Shown here one piece after another: positions 1 to 6,190 of a stretch of DNA of 8,616 bases. This stretch comes from Saprospiraceae bacterium (GTDB taxonomy: Bacteria > Bacteroidota > Bacteroidia > Bacteroidales > JAIPBB01). The notes below the pieces were generated by a model, which did not search any database, was not told the DNA's origin, and worked only from the letters and a program-made list of their open reading frames with translations. Numbering within the stretch: the stretch's first letter is position 1; every line of letters begins with the position of its first letter. The position numbers and the translations under genes were made by a program. Location of the stretch: the NCBI GenBank assembly GCA_021739805.1, contig JAIPBB010000234.1:1-8616 (forward strand). The letters are read 5' to 3'.

Positions 1-492
1 AACTTCTCTTTCCCTGCTCGAAAGATTGCTTAATTTATCGTCAGTAACATTATTTCCCTGTTTTGCACTATTAACATAGCTTTTAAGTATAGTATCGGAA
101 ATTGATTTGCTAAAATATTCATTGCCATTATTGATTTCGTTTATGGCAAGAAGCAATTCATCACGAGTTGTATTTTTAGGGAGATAACCATTAATTCCGG
201 CTTTCAATGCATTGAAAATAAAATCTTCGGAAGTGTACATCGAAAGCATTAAAATTTTAATTTTGGGATAATCACTTCTAATGATTTTTGAAACTTCAAT
301 ACCTGACATTTTTGGTAAGGAAATGTCTAAAAGAACAACATCAGGGATTTGTGTTTTAAGAATATTAAAAAACTCATAAGCATCTTTTGCTTCACCAATT
401 ATTTCAATTCTGGGACTGTCAGCTAAAAGTGATTTAATGCCATCTCTCACAATCTGATGGTCGTCGATTAGAATGATTTTTATTTTACTCAT
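1..492 (-). CDS. NarL/FixJ-family response regulator, C-terminus cut by window edge
   Basis: This is a DNA-binding response regulator of a two-component system, of which 164 residues are visible. The receiver domain (about 3-122) is complete: acidic pair D10-D11, phospho-acceptor D56 in VVLLDISLP, switch serine S84, and K106 in GYLPK. A linker (about 123-155) leads to LSSRERE at 157-163, the usual opening of a LuxR-type helix-turn-helix; the rest lies beyond base 1, so the DNA-binding helices are not seen. The ATG at 492-490 starts the receiver fold exactly where the family expects; no clear Shine-Dalgarno precedes it. It lies 256 bases downstream of the NarL-type kinase on the same strand, so it is probably that kinase's phosphotransfer partner. 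That pairing is inferred. Family assignment is firm; target genes are unknown. Confidence 0.93.
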   Translation of the reverse strand, partial: MSKIKIILIDDHQIVRDGIKSLLADSPRIEIIGEAKDAYEFFNILKTQIPDVVLLDISLPKMSGIEVSKIIRSDYPKIKILMLSMYTSEDFIFNALKAGINGYLPKNTTRDELLLAINEINNGNEYFSKSISDTILKSYVNSAKQGNNVTDDKLSNLSSREREV

Positions 493-676
493 GGTTATTC
501 CGGTGTTACTATTTTGTGTATTAACTTTTTTCAGTGCCTAGAGTACTTAAAGTTTTTTAGGACTTCACCATTTAAAATTAGTTTATAGTAAATACTAAAT
601 TTGAGCATTTAATTCAAAAGTGAAAATTATTAGTATAATCTTATTTTTAACTTTTTTTAATTCTAACTTACTCAAC

Positions 677-750
677 AACTCCCAACTCCAGGCACTCCCA
701 ACTCCCAACTCCAGGCACTCCAAACTCCAAACTCCCAACTCCAGACACTT
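677..750. repeat. Tandem AACTCCC/AACTCCA repeat abutting the kinase stop codon
   Basis: On the plus strand two adjacent 23-base units (677-699 and 700-722) differ only at their last base. Each is built as AACTCCC + AACTCCA + GGCACTCCM. A third, degenerate unit (723-750) carries one extra AACTCCA heptamer and ends GACACTT. The array runs right into the TAA of the histidine kinase gene (751-749). It is locally much richer in C (plus) or G (minus) than the AT-rich bases around it. Similar GGAGTT-type intergenic arrays are, from memory, common in Bacteroidota genomes. Whether it has a function in RNA or is a dispersed slippage-prone element cannot be told here. The rest of the 493-748 gap is AT-rich with no gene seen. 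Confidence 0.85.
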
Positions 751-2542
751 ATTTCCCCATCCCTTCCAAGGGAACTTCAATATAAAGCGTTGTTCCCTTT
801 GATATCTCGGAATTTATTGTAAAACTCCCAGACAATAATGCTATTCTGTCCTTAATGTTATTCAATCCGTTGGTATTTATTTTAATTTTTGATTTATCAA
901 AACCTTGCCCGTCATCATTGATTTCCAGTTTTATAACATCATCTTCAATTTTAATTAATATTGTTGCATTTTTTGCTTCTGAGTGTTTAATAATATTTGT
1001 AAGTGCTTCCTGTGTAATTCTATAAAGATATGTTTTTATAATGATGTCGAGATTTTTTTTGATTCCTTCCGCATTAAATTGAATATTAATTTTTGCGGTT
1101 TCTGAAATTTCGTTACATAAATTCCTGATTGCAGTGGTAAGACCAAACTCAGATAAAGCTGCAGGCATTAAATTGTTTGAGATTCTTCGGGTTTCGTCAA
1201 TTGTTCTGTCAAAAAGAAGTCCTAGCTCAACGAAATTATCTTTAGTTGCTTTTGCATCTTTATCCTGATTTAAACAACTTTCGTATTTGAGTTTTAAACC
1301 AATAAGCAGTTGACCGAGACTGTCGTGTAATTCTCTTGACAATCTTTGCCTTTCAGATTCCTGACCATCGATTAATGAACGAAGACCTTTTATTCTTGAA
1401 ATTTCTAATTCTTCGGTTTGCACTTTCAACTTTTGAATCATATTATTAAAAGTATCAATTAAATCACCAATTTCATCTTTTGATGTATTTTTTATTTCAA
1501 CATCTAAATTTCCACTTCCAACTTCATGAGCAGCAGAAGTAAGTCTCTTTATCGGATAAGTGATTTTTTTAGAAAGGATGAAAACAACAATCAATACAAT
1601 GAAAAAAATAAAAATACTGATAAATAAAATTTCGTTGCGGATTCGATAAATTGGAATGGTTGCTTCCCGGTAATCTATTTCTGTAAGAATTATCCAGTCA
1701 AGATTAGGAATATTTATTTTGCTGTATGAACTAAGAACTGAAATTCCTCTATAATCCTTAATAATTTTCGTGCCTGGCAAATTGCTAAAAGCTGAGTCAA
1801 CTGCCTCAGTTTTAACTAGTGTATTTAACACAGAATTAGCATGAAAACGAGAAGAGCTTCTCATTAAAAAATCTTGTCCAACCAAATATGACTCACCTGA
1901 AGTACCAAGTCCATTTTCAGGATTTACTTCAAGCATAATGGAATTTATTGAATTTAAAGAAATCTCAAAAACAATTATTCCAATGGTATTATTTGATAAG
2001 TCCGAAATTTTTGAACTAATTGTTATAAATGGCTGGCTTGAATTGTCAGTTTTGGTTAGATCTCTGACAACAGCATTTTCACTTGAAATTGTACTATTCC
2101 ACAATGAGTCATAATCCTGATTAGATTTAATTTGTTGAGATTCAGTAGTTTTAATGTGATATATCAATTTGTTGTTACCGACTATAGAAATTTTAGTATA
2201 ATAGTTTTTTGATATTTCATTTATAAATGGATTTCTGAAATTCACAAGACTATCGGTTAAAACTCTAAAGTTTGCTGAATTTTTAATTTGATTAATTTGT
2301 TGTGCAATTTTTTTTACATCAGCCGAAGATTTTGCTAATTGCACCTCATTAATACTATTTGAAAAGAATTTCTCAACAAGGTTAGTTTTAACAACTCTCA
2401 CCGAAGTAAGCTGATTAAATGTTCTTTCGAGTATGGCTTCTTTGGCATTATAGAATGAATAAGAAGCAACAATAAAAATTGTTACAACACTGAGAGATAA
2501 TGATGCTAAAATTAATCTGTCTGTAATATTAAATTTTCTCAT
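749..2542 (-). CDS. Membrane sensor histidine kinase, NarL-type (Cache-like sensor, HAMP, HisKA_3, HATPase_c)
   Basis: This 597-aa inner-membrane kinase senses an extracytoplasmic signal and phosphorylates a response regulator. Residues 10-31 form the first membrane helix. Residues 35-300 are a large periplasmic sensor with GESYLVGQDFLMRSSSRF at 216-233, typical of double-Cache sensors. Residues 303-324 form the second helix, followed by HAMP (about 325-378). The HisKA_3 dimerisation/phosphoacceptor segment has RELHDSLGQ with H406 as the likely phosphorylated histidine. The ATPase domain (about 505-591) shows the N-box around N516, the DDGQGF G1 box (543-548) and NGLNNIKDR (558-566). The ATG at 2542-2540 sits just ahead of the first helix; I see no Shine-Dalgarno. 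The 3' end touches a tandem repeat, and a NarL-type regulator follows on the same strand. All catalytic boxes look intact. The ligand is unknown. Confidence 0.93.
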   Translation of the reverse strand: MRKFNITDRLILASLSLSVVTIFIVASYSFYNAKEAILERTFNQLTSVRVVKTNLVEKFFSNSINEVQLAKSSADVKKIAQQINQIKNSANFRVLTDSLVNFRNPFINEISKNYYTKISIVGNNKLIYHIKTTESQQIKSNQDYDSLWNSTISSENAVVRDLTKTDNSSQPFITISSKISDLSNNTIGIIVFEISLNSINSIMLEVNPENGLGTSGESYLVGQDFLMRSSSRFHANSVLNTLVKTEAVDSAFSNLPGTKIIKDYRGISVLSSYSKINIPNLDWIILTEIDYREATIPIYRIRNEILFISIFIFFIVLIVVFILSKKITYPIKRLTSAAHEVGSGNLDVEIKNTSKDEIGDLIDTFNNMIQKLKVQTEELEISRIKGLRSLIDGQESERQRLSRELHDSLGQLLIGLKLKYESCLNQDKDAKATKDNFVELGLLFDRTIDETRRISNNLMPAALSEFGLTTAIRNLCNEISETAKINIQFNAEGIKKNLDIIIKTYLYRITQEALTNIIKHSEAKNATILIKIEDDVIKLEINDDGQGFDKSKIKINTNGLNNIKDRIALLSGSFTINSEISKGTTLYIEVPLEGMGK

Positions 2543-2674
2543 TATTCAGGAGCTAAGCATTCCGCTTTTTAATTGGTGCTAAAATTAGGAAAATTTATTG
2601 TTCTGAGTATTTTGTGCTTAGATGAAAATAGGAAAATAAAGATTTTCAGAGAGTCTTTACCCAAATCCCGATAG

Positions 2675-2693
2675 CTTGCCAGCCACAGGCAGG
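2675..2693. repeat. Small GC-rich hairpin, possibly a dispersed repeat
   Basis: CTTGCC (2675-2680) and GGCAGG (2688-2693) can pair, with one G-U, around the loop AGCCACA. It lies inside a GC-rich stretch (about 2666-2697) in an otherwise AT-rich gap between clpB and the kinase gene. Similar CCTGCCTGTGGCTGGC-like elements occur, from memory, scattered in uncultured Bacteroidota. It sits about 12 bases past the clpB terminator, so it is probably not translated. The remainder of the 2543-2790 gap, upstream of the kinase, is AT-rich with no convincing promoter or gene. Confidence 0.4.
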
Positions 2694-2706
2694 GGTGAAC
2701 TTACAA

Positions 2707-2746
2707 AAAATCAGCCCACCCACCAATTGGCGGATGGGCTGATTTT
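2707..2746 (-). terminator. Rho-independent terminator of clpB
   Basis: A perfect 12-bp outer stem (AAAATCAGCCCA at 2707-2718 with TGGGCTGATTTT at 2735-2746) encloses an inner CCACC/GGCGG stem with one mismatch and an AATT loop. Read on the minus strand, the stem is followed by a six-T run (2710-2705), part of which pairs. It begins 45 bases after the clpB stop codon. Four Ts also follow on the plus strand, so weak bidirectional action is possible, but no plus-strand gene reads into it. Confidence 0.85.
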
Positions 2747-2790
2747 CAATTCAAGGTAGTTTTCTTGCAGACACTAAATAAGATTTACAC

Positions 2791-5379
2791 TTAATCATTT
2801 GTAAATTTTAATTTCCCCTTATCCATTTCAATTAAGATGGAATTTTTTGAAGTTATGTTTCCGGCTAAAATCTCCTTTGAAAGTTCATTTAAAATTTCTC
2901 TTTGGATAACTCTTTTTATCGGTCTGGCACCAAACTGTGGTTCAAATCCTATGTCAGCTAAATATGAAATTACCTCATCATCTACATTTAAACTTAAATC
3001 TTTTTTTGCTAACATTTGTTTGAGACTATTAAGTTGTAAACTCACTATTTCTTTAACTTCATCAATATTTAAAGGAGTGAACATCACCGTTTCATCAATT
3101 CTGTTTAAGAATTCAGGTCTAATAGTTTTTTTCAATAAGCTTAGTACTTCTATTTTTGTTTGCTCAACAATTTCAGTACGATTATTCATATCAATATTTT
3201 CTAATTTATCCTGAATAATATGTGCTCCAATATTCGAAGTCATAATGATAATTGTATTTCGGAAGTCAGCAACTCTCCCTTTATTATCAGTTAATCTGCC
3301 TTCGTCAAGTACTTGCAGCAGAATATTGAAAGTGTCGGGATGAGCTTTTTCAATTTCATCCAACAATACAACAGAATATGGTTTTCGTCTTACAGCTTCA
3401 GTAAGCTGACCGCCTTCTTCATATCCAATATATCCCGGAGGAGCTCCCACCAAACGACTTACAGCATGCCTTTCCTGGTATTCACTCATATCAATTCGGG
3501 TAAGAGCTTTTTCATCATTAAATAAATATTCGGCTAAAGTTTTAGCAAGCTCAGTTTTTCCAACACCAGTGGTGCCGAGAAAAAGAAATGTTCCTATAGG
3601 ACGCCGTCCGTCTTGCAAATCGGCTCTCGAACGACGAACAGCATCCGAAACTACTTCAATTGCTTCTTGTTGTCCTACAACTCTTTTATGCAATTCATCT
3701 TCTAAAAGCAATAATTTTTCTCTATCGCTTTGCAACATTTTTGAAACCGGAATACCTGTCCATTTTGCAACAACTTCCGCAATGTCTTCGCTGGTAACTT
3801 CCTCTTTAATTAATGCAGTTTCCTGGTTTGCAGCTAATTCATCCTGAAGTTTGTTCAATAACTGATTTTTCTCTTGTATTTTTCCATATCTCAATTCGGC
3901 AACCAAACCAAAATCTCCATCACGTTCTGCTCTTTCAGCTTGTTGTTTTAATTCTTCAATGTTTGCTTTAATAGTCTGAACCTTTTCAACTAAATCTTTT
4001 TCCAGTTTCCATTTAGCATAAACATCTTGTCTGCTTTCCTTTAAATCAGCCAGTTCTTTCTTTATTTTCGAAATCTTTTCTTTATCTTTTTCACGTTTAA
4101 TAGCTTCAAGTTCAATTTCGAATTGCATAATTTTTCGGTCGAAAACATCTAATTCTTCAGGTTTAGAATTGATTTCCATTCTAAGTTTTGCAGCAGCTTC
4201 ATCCATTAAATCGATTGCTTTATCAGGTAAAAATCTATCAGTAATATATCTTTGCGAAAGCTCAACTGCTGAAATAATTGCACTATCCTGTATTCTCACT
4301 TTATGATGACTTTCGTATTTTTCTTTAATACCTCTAAGAATAGAAATAGCACTTTCCCTATTTGGTTCGTCAACCATAACCTTTTGAAAACGACGTTCAA
4401 GAGCTTTATCCTTTTCAAAATATTTTTGATATTCATCAAGAGTTGTTGCTCCAATAGCTCTAAGTTCGCCACGAGCTAATGCAGGTTTTAATATATTAGC
4501 AGCATCCATTGCTCCTTGTCCACCACCAGCTCCAACAAGAGTGTGTATTTCATCAATAAAAAGGACAATTTTTCCATCTTCAGAAATCACCTCTTTGATA
4601 ACAGATTTTAGTCTTTCTTCAAACTCACCTTTATATTTGGCTCCGGCAATAAGTGCACTTATGTCTAATGAATAAATTATTTTGTCTTTAAGATTTTCCG
4701 GAATATCACCTTTAACCAGTCGATGAGCTAAACCTTCGGCAATGGCTGTTTTTCCTGTTCCTGGCTCTCCAATTAGCATAGGATTGTTTTTTGTTCGTCT
4801 AGATAAAATTTGTAATATTCTTCGAATTTCCACATCACGACCGATTACCGGATCAAGCTTGCCATCATTAGCAAGTTGATTAAGATTTCGTGCATATTTA
4901 TCAAGTGAATTATAGGTGTCTTCCTGCGATTGTGATGTTACGTTTTTCCCCTTTCTTAACTCATTTATTGCTGTTGTTAAATTCGATTCATTAATGTTGT
5001 TATCTTTCATTAAACGTGAAACAGCATCCGATGATTTTAACATTGCTAAAAGTAAATGCTCAATTGAAATATACTCATCTTTCATTTTTTTGGCAATATT
5101 TGTAGCATCATTCAGTGATTTAGTAGCTTCACGTGATAACATAATTTCTCCACCATGAACCTTAGCAAAACTTTGTATAATACTATCCAGCGTTTTTTGA
5201 AAAATTTCAGCATTTATTCCGATTTTGTTTAGAATAAATGGCAAAACGTTTTCATCAACTTCAAATATTGCTTTAAGCAAGTGTGCATTCTCAATTTGCT
5301 GATGCTCATAAGACTGGGCAATTTGTTGAGCTTGCTCAATAGCTTCTTGCGATTTTATTGTAAAATTATTAAAGTTCAT
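2791..5379 (-). CDS. clpB: ATP-dependent protein disaggregase ClpB (Hsp100)
   Basis: ClpB is a cytoplasmic hexameric AAA+ chaperone. With the DnaK system it pulls proteins out of heat-induced aggregates. The 862 residues match the family's usual length (about 860). The Clp N-domain repeats occupy 1-145. NBD1 shows Walker A GEPGTGKT (204-211), pore loop [10 protein letters not shown] with Y249, Walker B VLFIDE (272-277) and the ERR arginine pair (R329-R330). The coiled-coil middle domain (about 405-525) marks it as ClpB rather than ClpA or ClpX. NBD2 shows Walker A GTTGVGKT (602-609), pore loop [13 protein letters not shown] with Y650, Walker B VVLLDE (670-675), LNRID with R760, and sensor-2 GARP (817-820). 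No ClpP-binding IGF/IGL loop is evident. The ATG has a strong Shine-Dalgarno five bases away. It looks monocistronic, with its own promoter candidate and terminator. The gene appears intact. Confidence 0.98.
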   Translation of the reverse strand: MNFNNFTIKSQEAIEQAQQIAQSYEHQQIENAHLLKAIFEVDENVLPFILNKIGINAEIFQKTLDSIIQSFAKVHGGEIMLSREATKSLNDATNIAKKMKDEYISIEHLLLAMLKSSDAVSRLMKDNNINESNLTTAINELRKGKNVTSQSQEDTYNSLDKYARNLNQLANDGKLDPVIGRDVEIRRILQILSRRTKNNPMLIGEPGTGKTAIAEGLAHRLVKGDIPENLKDKIIYSLDISALIAGAKYKGEFEERLKSVIKEVISEDGKIVLFIDEIHTLVGAGGGQGAMDAANILKPALARGELRAIGATTLDEYQKYFEKDKALERRFQKVMVDEPNRESAISILRGIKEKYESHHKVRIQDSAIISAVELSQRYITDRFLPDKAIDLMDEAAAKLRMEINSKPEELDVFDRKIMQFEIELEAIKREKDKEKISKIKKELADLKESRQDVYAKWKLEKDLVEKVQTIKANIEELKQQAERAERDGDFGLVAELRYGKIQEKNQLLNKLQDELAANQETALIKEEVTSEDIAEVVAKWTGIPVSKMLQSDREKLLLLEDELHKRVVGQQEAIEVVSDAVRRSRADLQDGRRPIGTFLFLGTTGVGKTELAKTLAEYLFNDEKALTRIDMSEYQERHAVSRLVGAPPGYIGYEEGGQLTEAVRRKPYSVVLLDEIEKAHPDTFNILLQVLDEGRLTDNKGRVADFRNTIIIMTSNIGAHIIQDKLENIDMNNRTEIVEQTKIEVLSLLKKTIRPEFLNRIDETVMFTPLNIDEVKEIVSLQLNSLKQMLAKKDLSLNVDDEVISYLADIGFEPQFGARPIKRVIQREILNELSKEILAGNITSKNSILIEMDKGKLKFTND

Positions 5380-5384
5380 TTCTT

Positions 5385-5389
5385 CTCCT
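5385..5389 (-). promoter_or_regulatory. Strong clpB ribosome binding site
   Basis: On the minus strand AGGAG is followed by a five-base spacer (AAGAA) and the clpB ATG. It is the only textbook Shine-Dalgarno in the window; the other genes have weak or no match. This fixes the clpB start and suggests high translation of this chaperone. Confidence 0.75.
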
Positions 5390-5426
5390 TTTTTTTGAAT
5401 TAATTTAAGCGGAGAAGAATATTCAA

Positions 5427-5455
5427 ATAATAGACCTAAAGGATAATTGTGTCAT
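5427..5455 (-). promoter_or_regulatory. Candidate clpB promoter (-35 ATGACA, 17-bp spacer, -10 TATTAT)
   Basis: On the minus strand ATGACA (5455-5450) and TATTAT (5432-5427) each match five of six positions of the sigma70 boxes with the ideal 17-base spacer. The -10 also reads TATTATTTG, close to but one base longer than the Bacteroidota TAnnTTTG box. Transcription would start near 5420, leaving an untranslated leader of about 40 bases before the ATG. The -35 lies inside the downstream copy of a 13-bp direct repeat. Prediction only; AT-rich DNA gives chance matches. Confidence 0.45.
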
Positions 5456-5493
5456 ATTGGCTTGTTAATCTGGAATTTAGGTGTCATTTTGGC
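5449..5493. repeat. Pair of 13-bp direct repeats upstream of clpB
   Basis: GTGTCATATTGGC (5449-5461) and GTGTCATTTTGGC (5481-5493) agree at 12 of 13 positions and are offset by exactly 32 bp, close to three helical turns. The copy nearer clpB covers the candidate -35 box. Same-face spacing over a promoter suggests binding sites for a regulator; this is inference. Confidence 0.55.
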
Positions 5494-5507
5494 GGCCTGC
5501 AAATATC

Positions 5508-5529
5508 TGAAATCTTCAAGAATATTTCA
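5508..5529. repeat. Imperfect 22-bp palindrome upstream of clpB
   Basis: The arms TGAAATCTTC (5508-5517) and GAATATTTCA (5520-5529) match as an inverted repeat at nine of ten positions around a central AA. It lies about 75 bp upstream of the candidate -10 box. It could be an operator, but its AT-richness makes chance plausible. Confidence 0.3.
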
Positions 5530-5562
5530 AGATTGAATTTATTCTTTTCTTTTATTTTTACT

Positions 5563-5600
5563 TGTTACACCAAAATAGAGTTTTACATTTTTGCGTAACA
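5563..5600 (-). other. Imperfect 38-bp hairpin after the 178-aa gene
   Basis: TGTTAC (5563-5568) pairs perfectly with GTAACA (5595-5600), and inside these AAAAT (5572-5576) pairs with ATTTT (5587-5591) around a ten-base loop. On the minus strand one G-U and one C-G pair also bridge the arms, leaving a single mismatch. It begins 19 bases after the TAG of the 178-aa gene, where a terminator is expected, but no T-run follows on that strand. It may be a transcript-end stem or an atypical terminator. Confidence 0.4.
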
Positions 5601-5619
5601 TCAATTATTATGATTTAAA

Positions 5620-6156
5620 CTAACTATCAAAAATTTCAAGTTTTTCTTTTATCAAACTATTACTAAAGAATTTAATTTCTTTTCTACTATTCCCACCATT
5701 TGAGTCTAAAATTATTTCTTCATTATTAGTTATAATTATCAAATGAAATCTTTTGTTATAAAAATATCCACCTAAAACGAATCTGAACTTTTTTAGAATA
5801 TTTATATCAACCCCCAGCTTATAAAGAAGCCATGCAAGACTAAATGGCCAAATTTTCTCTTCACCTTTTACTAATTGAAATTTAATGATTTCATCTTCAT
5901 TTAATGGAATTCCAAATAGTTTCTGATTATCATTGATTCTTAACAAAATACCTTTCTCGAAAAATTCAAAATTACATCTTGAATTTTCTTGCGGCAGATT
6001 CTTTATGTTTGAATCTTTTGCTTTTATCTGTCTTAAATTATAGATGTTACTGCCAAACTTTTTATTGGCTATTCTTTCAGAAACTGTAAATTCTTTGCCA
6101 ATTAATTTCTCAATTTCTCTCTTGGTATTGGTTATTTTATCCAGACTGAATATCAT
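5620..6156 (-). CDS. Uncharacterised 178-aa protein downstream of the SpoIIE-like phosphatase
   Basis: I do not recognise this gene. It encodes 178 lysine-, asparagine- and isoleucine-rich residues with no signal peptide and no clear membrane helix, so it is probably cytoplasmic. Residues 60-97 (FEFFEKGILLRI followed by LFGIPL) look like paired beta strands. They faintly resemble small PH-like domains whose strands end in an 'IP' motif. A hydrophobic stretch (WPFSLAWLLYKLGV, 103-116) is too short and charged to be a confident membrane segment. Residues 122-165 again alternate as strands (FRFVLGGYFY, FHLIIIT, EEIILDSNGG). The ATG lies only 34 bases after the phosphatase stop, with AAGGA about 14 bases upstream, so the two are probably co-transcribed. 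It ends in TAG. The coding call rests on uninterrupted length, protein-like composition and operon position; function is unknown and the PH-like idea is weak. Confidence 0.75.
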   Translation of the reverse strand: MIFSLDKITNTKREIEKLIGKEFTVSERIANKKFGSNIYNLRQIKAKDSNIKNLPQENSRCNFEFFEKGILLRINDNQKLFGIPLNEDEIIKFQLVKGEEKIWPFSLAWLLYKLGVDINILKKFRFVLGGYFYNKRFHLIIITNNEEIILDSNGGNSRKEIKFFSNSLIKEKLEIFDS

Positions 6157-6190
6157 TTTTTTTATAAATTTCCTTTTAATCCCAGACCAA

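Noticed and set aside
677..750. Possible CRISPR array
   Set aside because: The units are directly adjacent with no unique spacers, and they are built from heptamers; no cas genes are present.
595..802. Short open frames on both strands across the tandem repeat
   Set aside because: The peptides are repetitive translations of the AACTCCM array (LELGVWSLE-like), with no domain or ribosome site, and one runs into the kinase gene.
3569..3598. Proline-to-threonine change in the ClpB second Walker A motif (GTTGVGKT)
   Set aside because: The lysine and threonine are intact, and from memory this variant is common in Bacteroidota ClpB, so it is a lineage mark rather than a defect.
2837..5158. Plus-strand open frames inside clpB
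   Set aside because: They lie antisense to a fully conserved gene and their products show no recognisable domain.
5525..5531. CTTGAAA on the minus strand as a sigma32 -35 box for clpB
   Set aside because: No CCCATNT-like -10 lies 13-17 bases downstream (that stretch reads TTTCAGATATTTG), and the match is easily due to chance in AT-rich DNA.
5380..5619. CIRCE (HrcA) operator upstream of clpB
   Set aside because: No TTAGCACTC-N9-GAGTGCTAA-like sequence is present.
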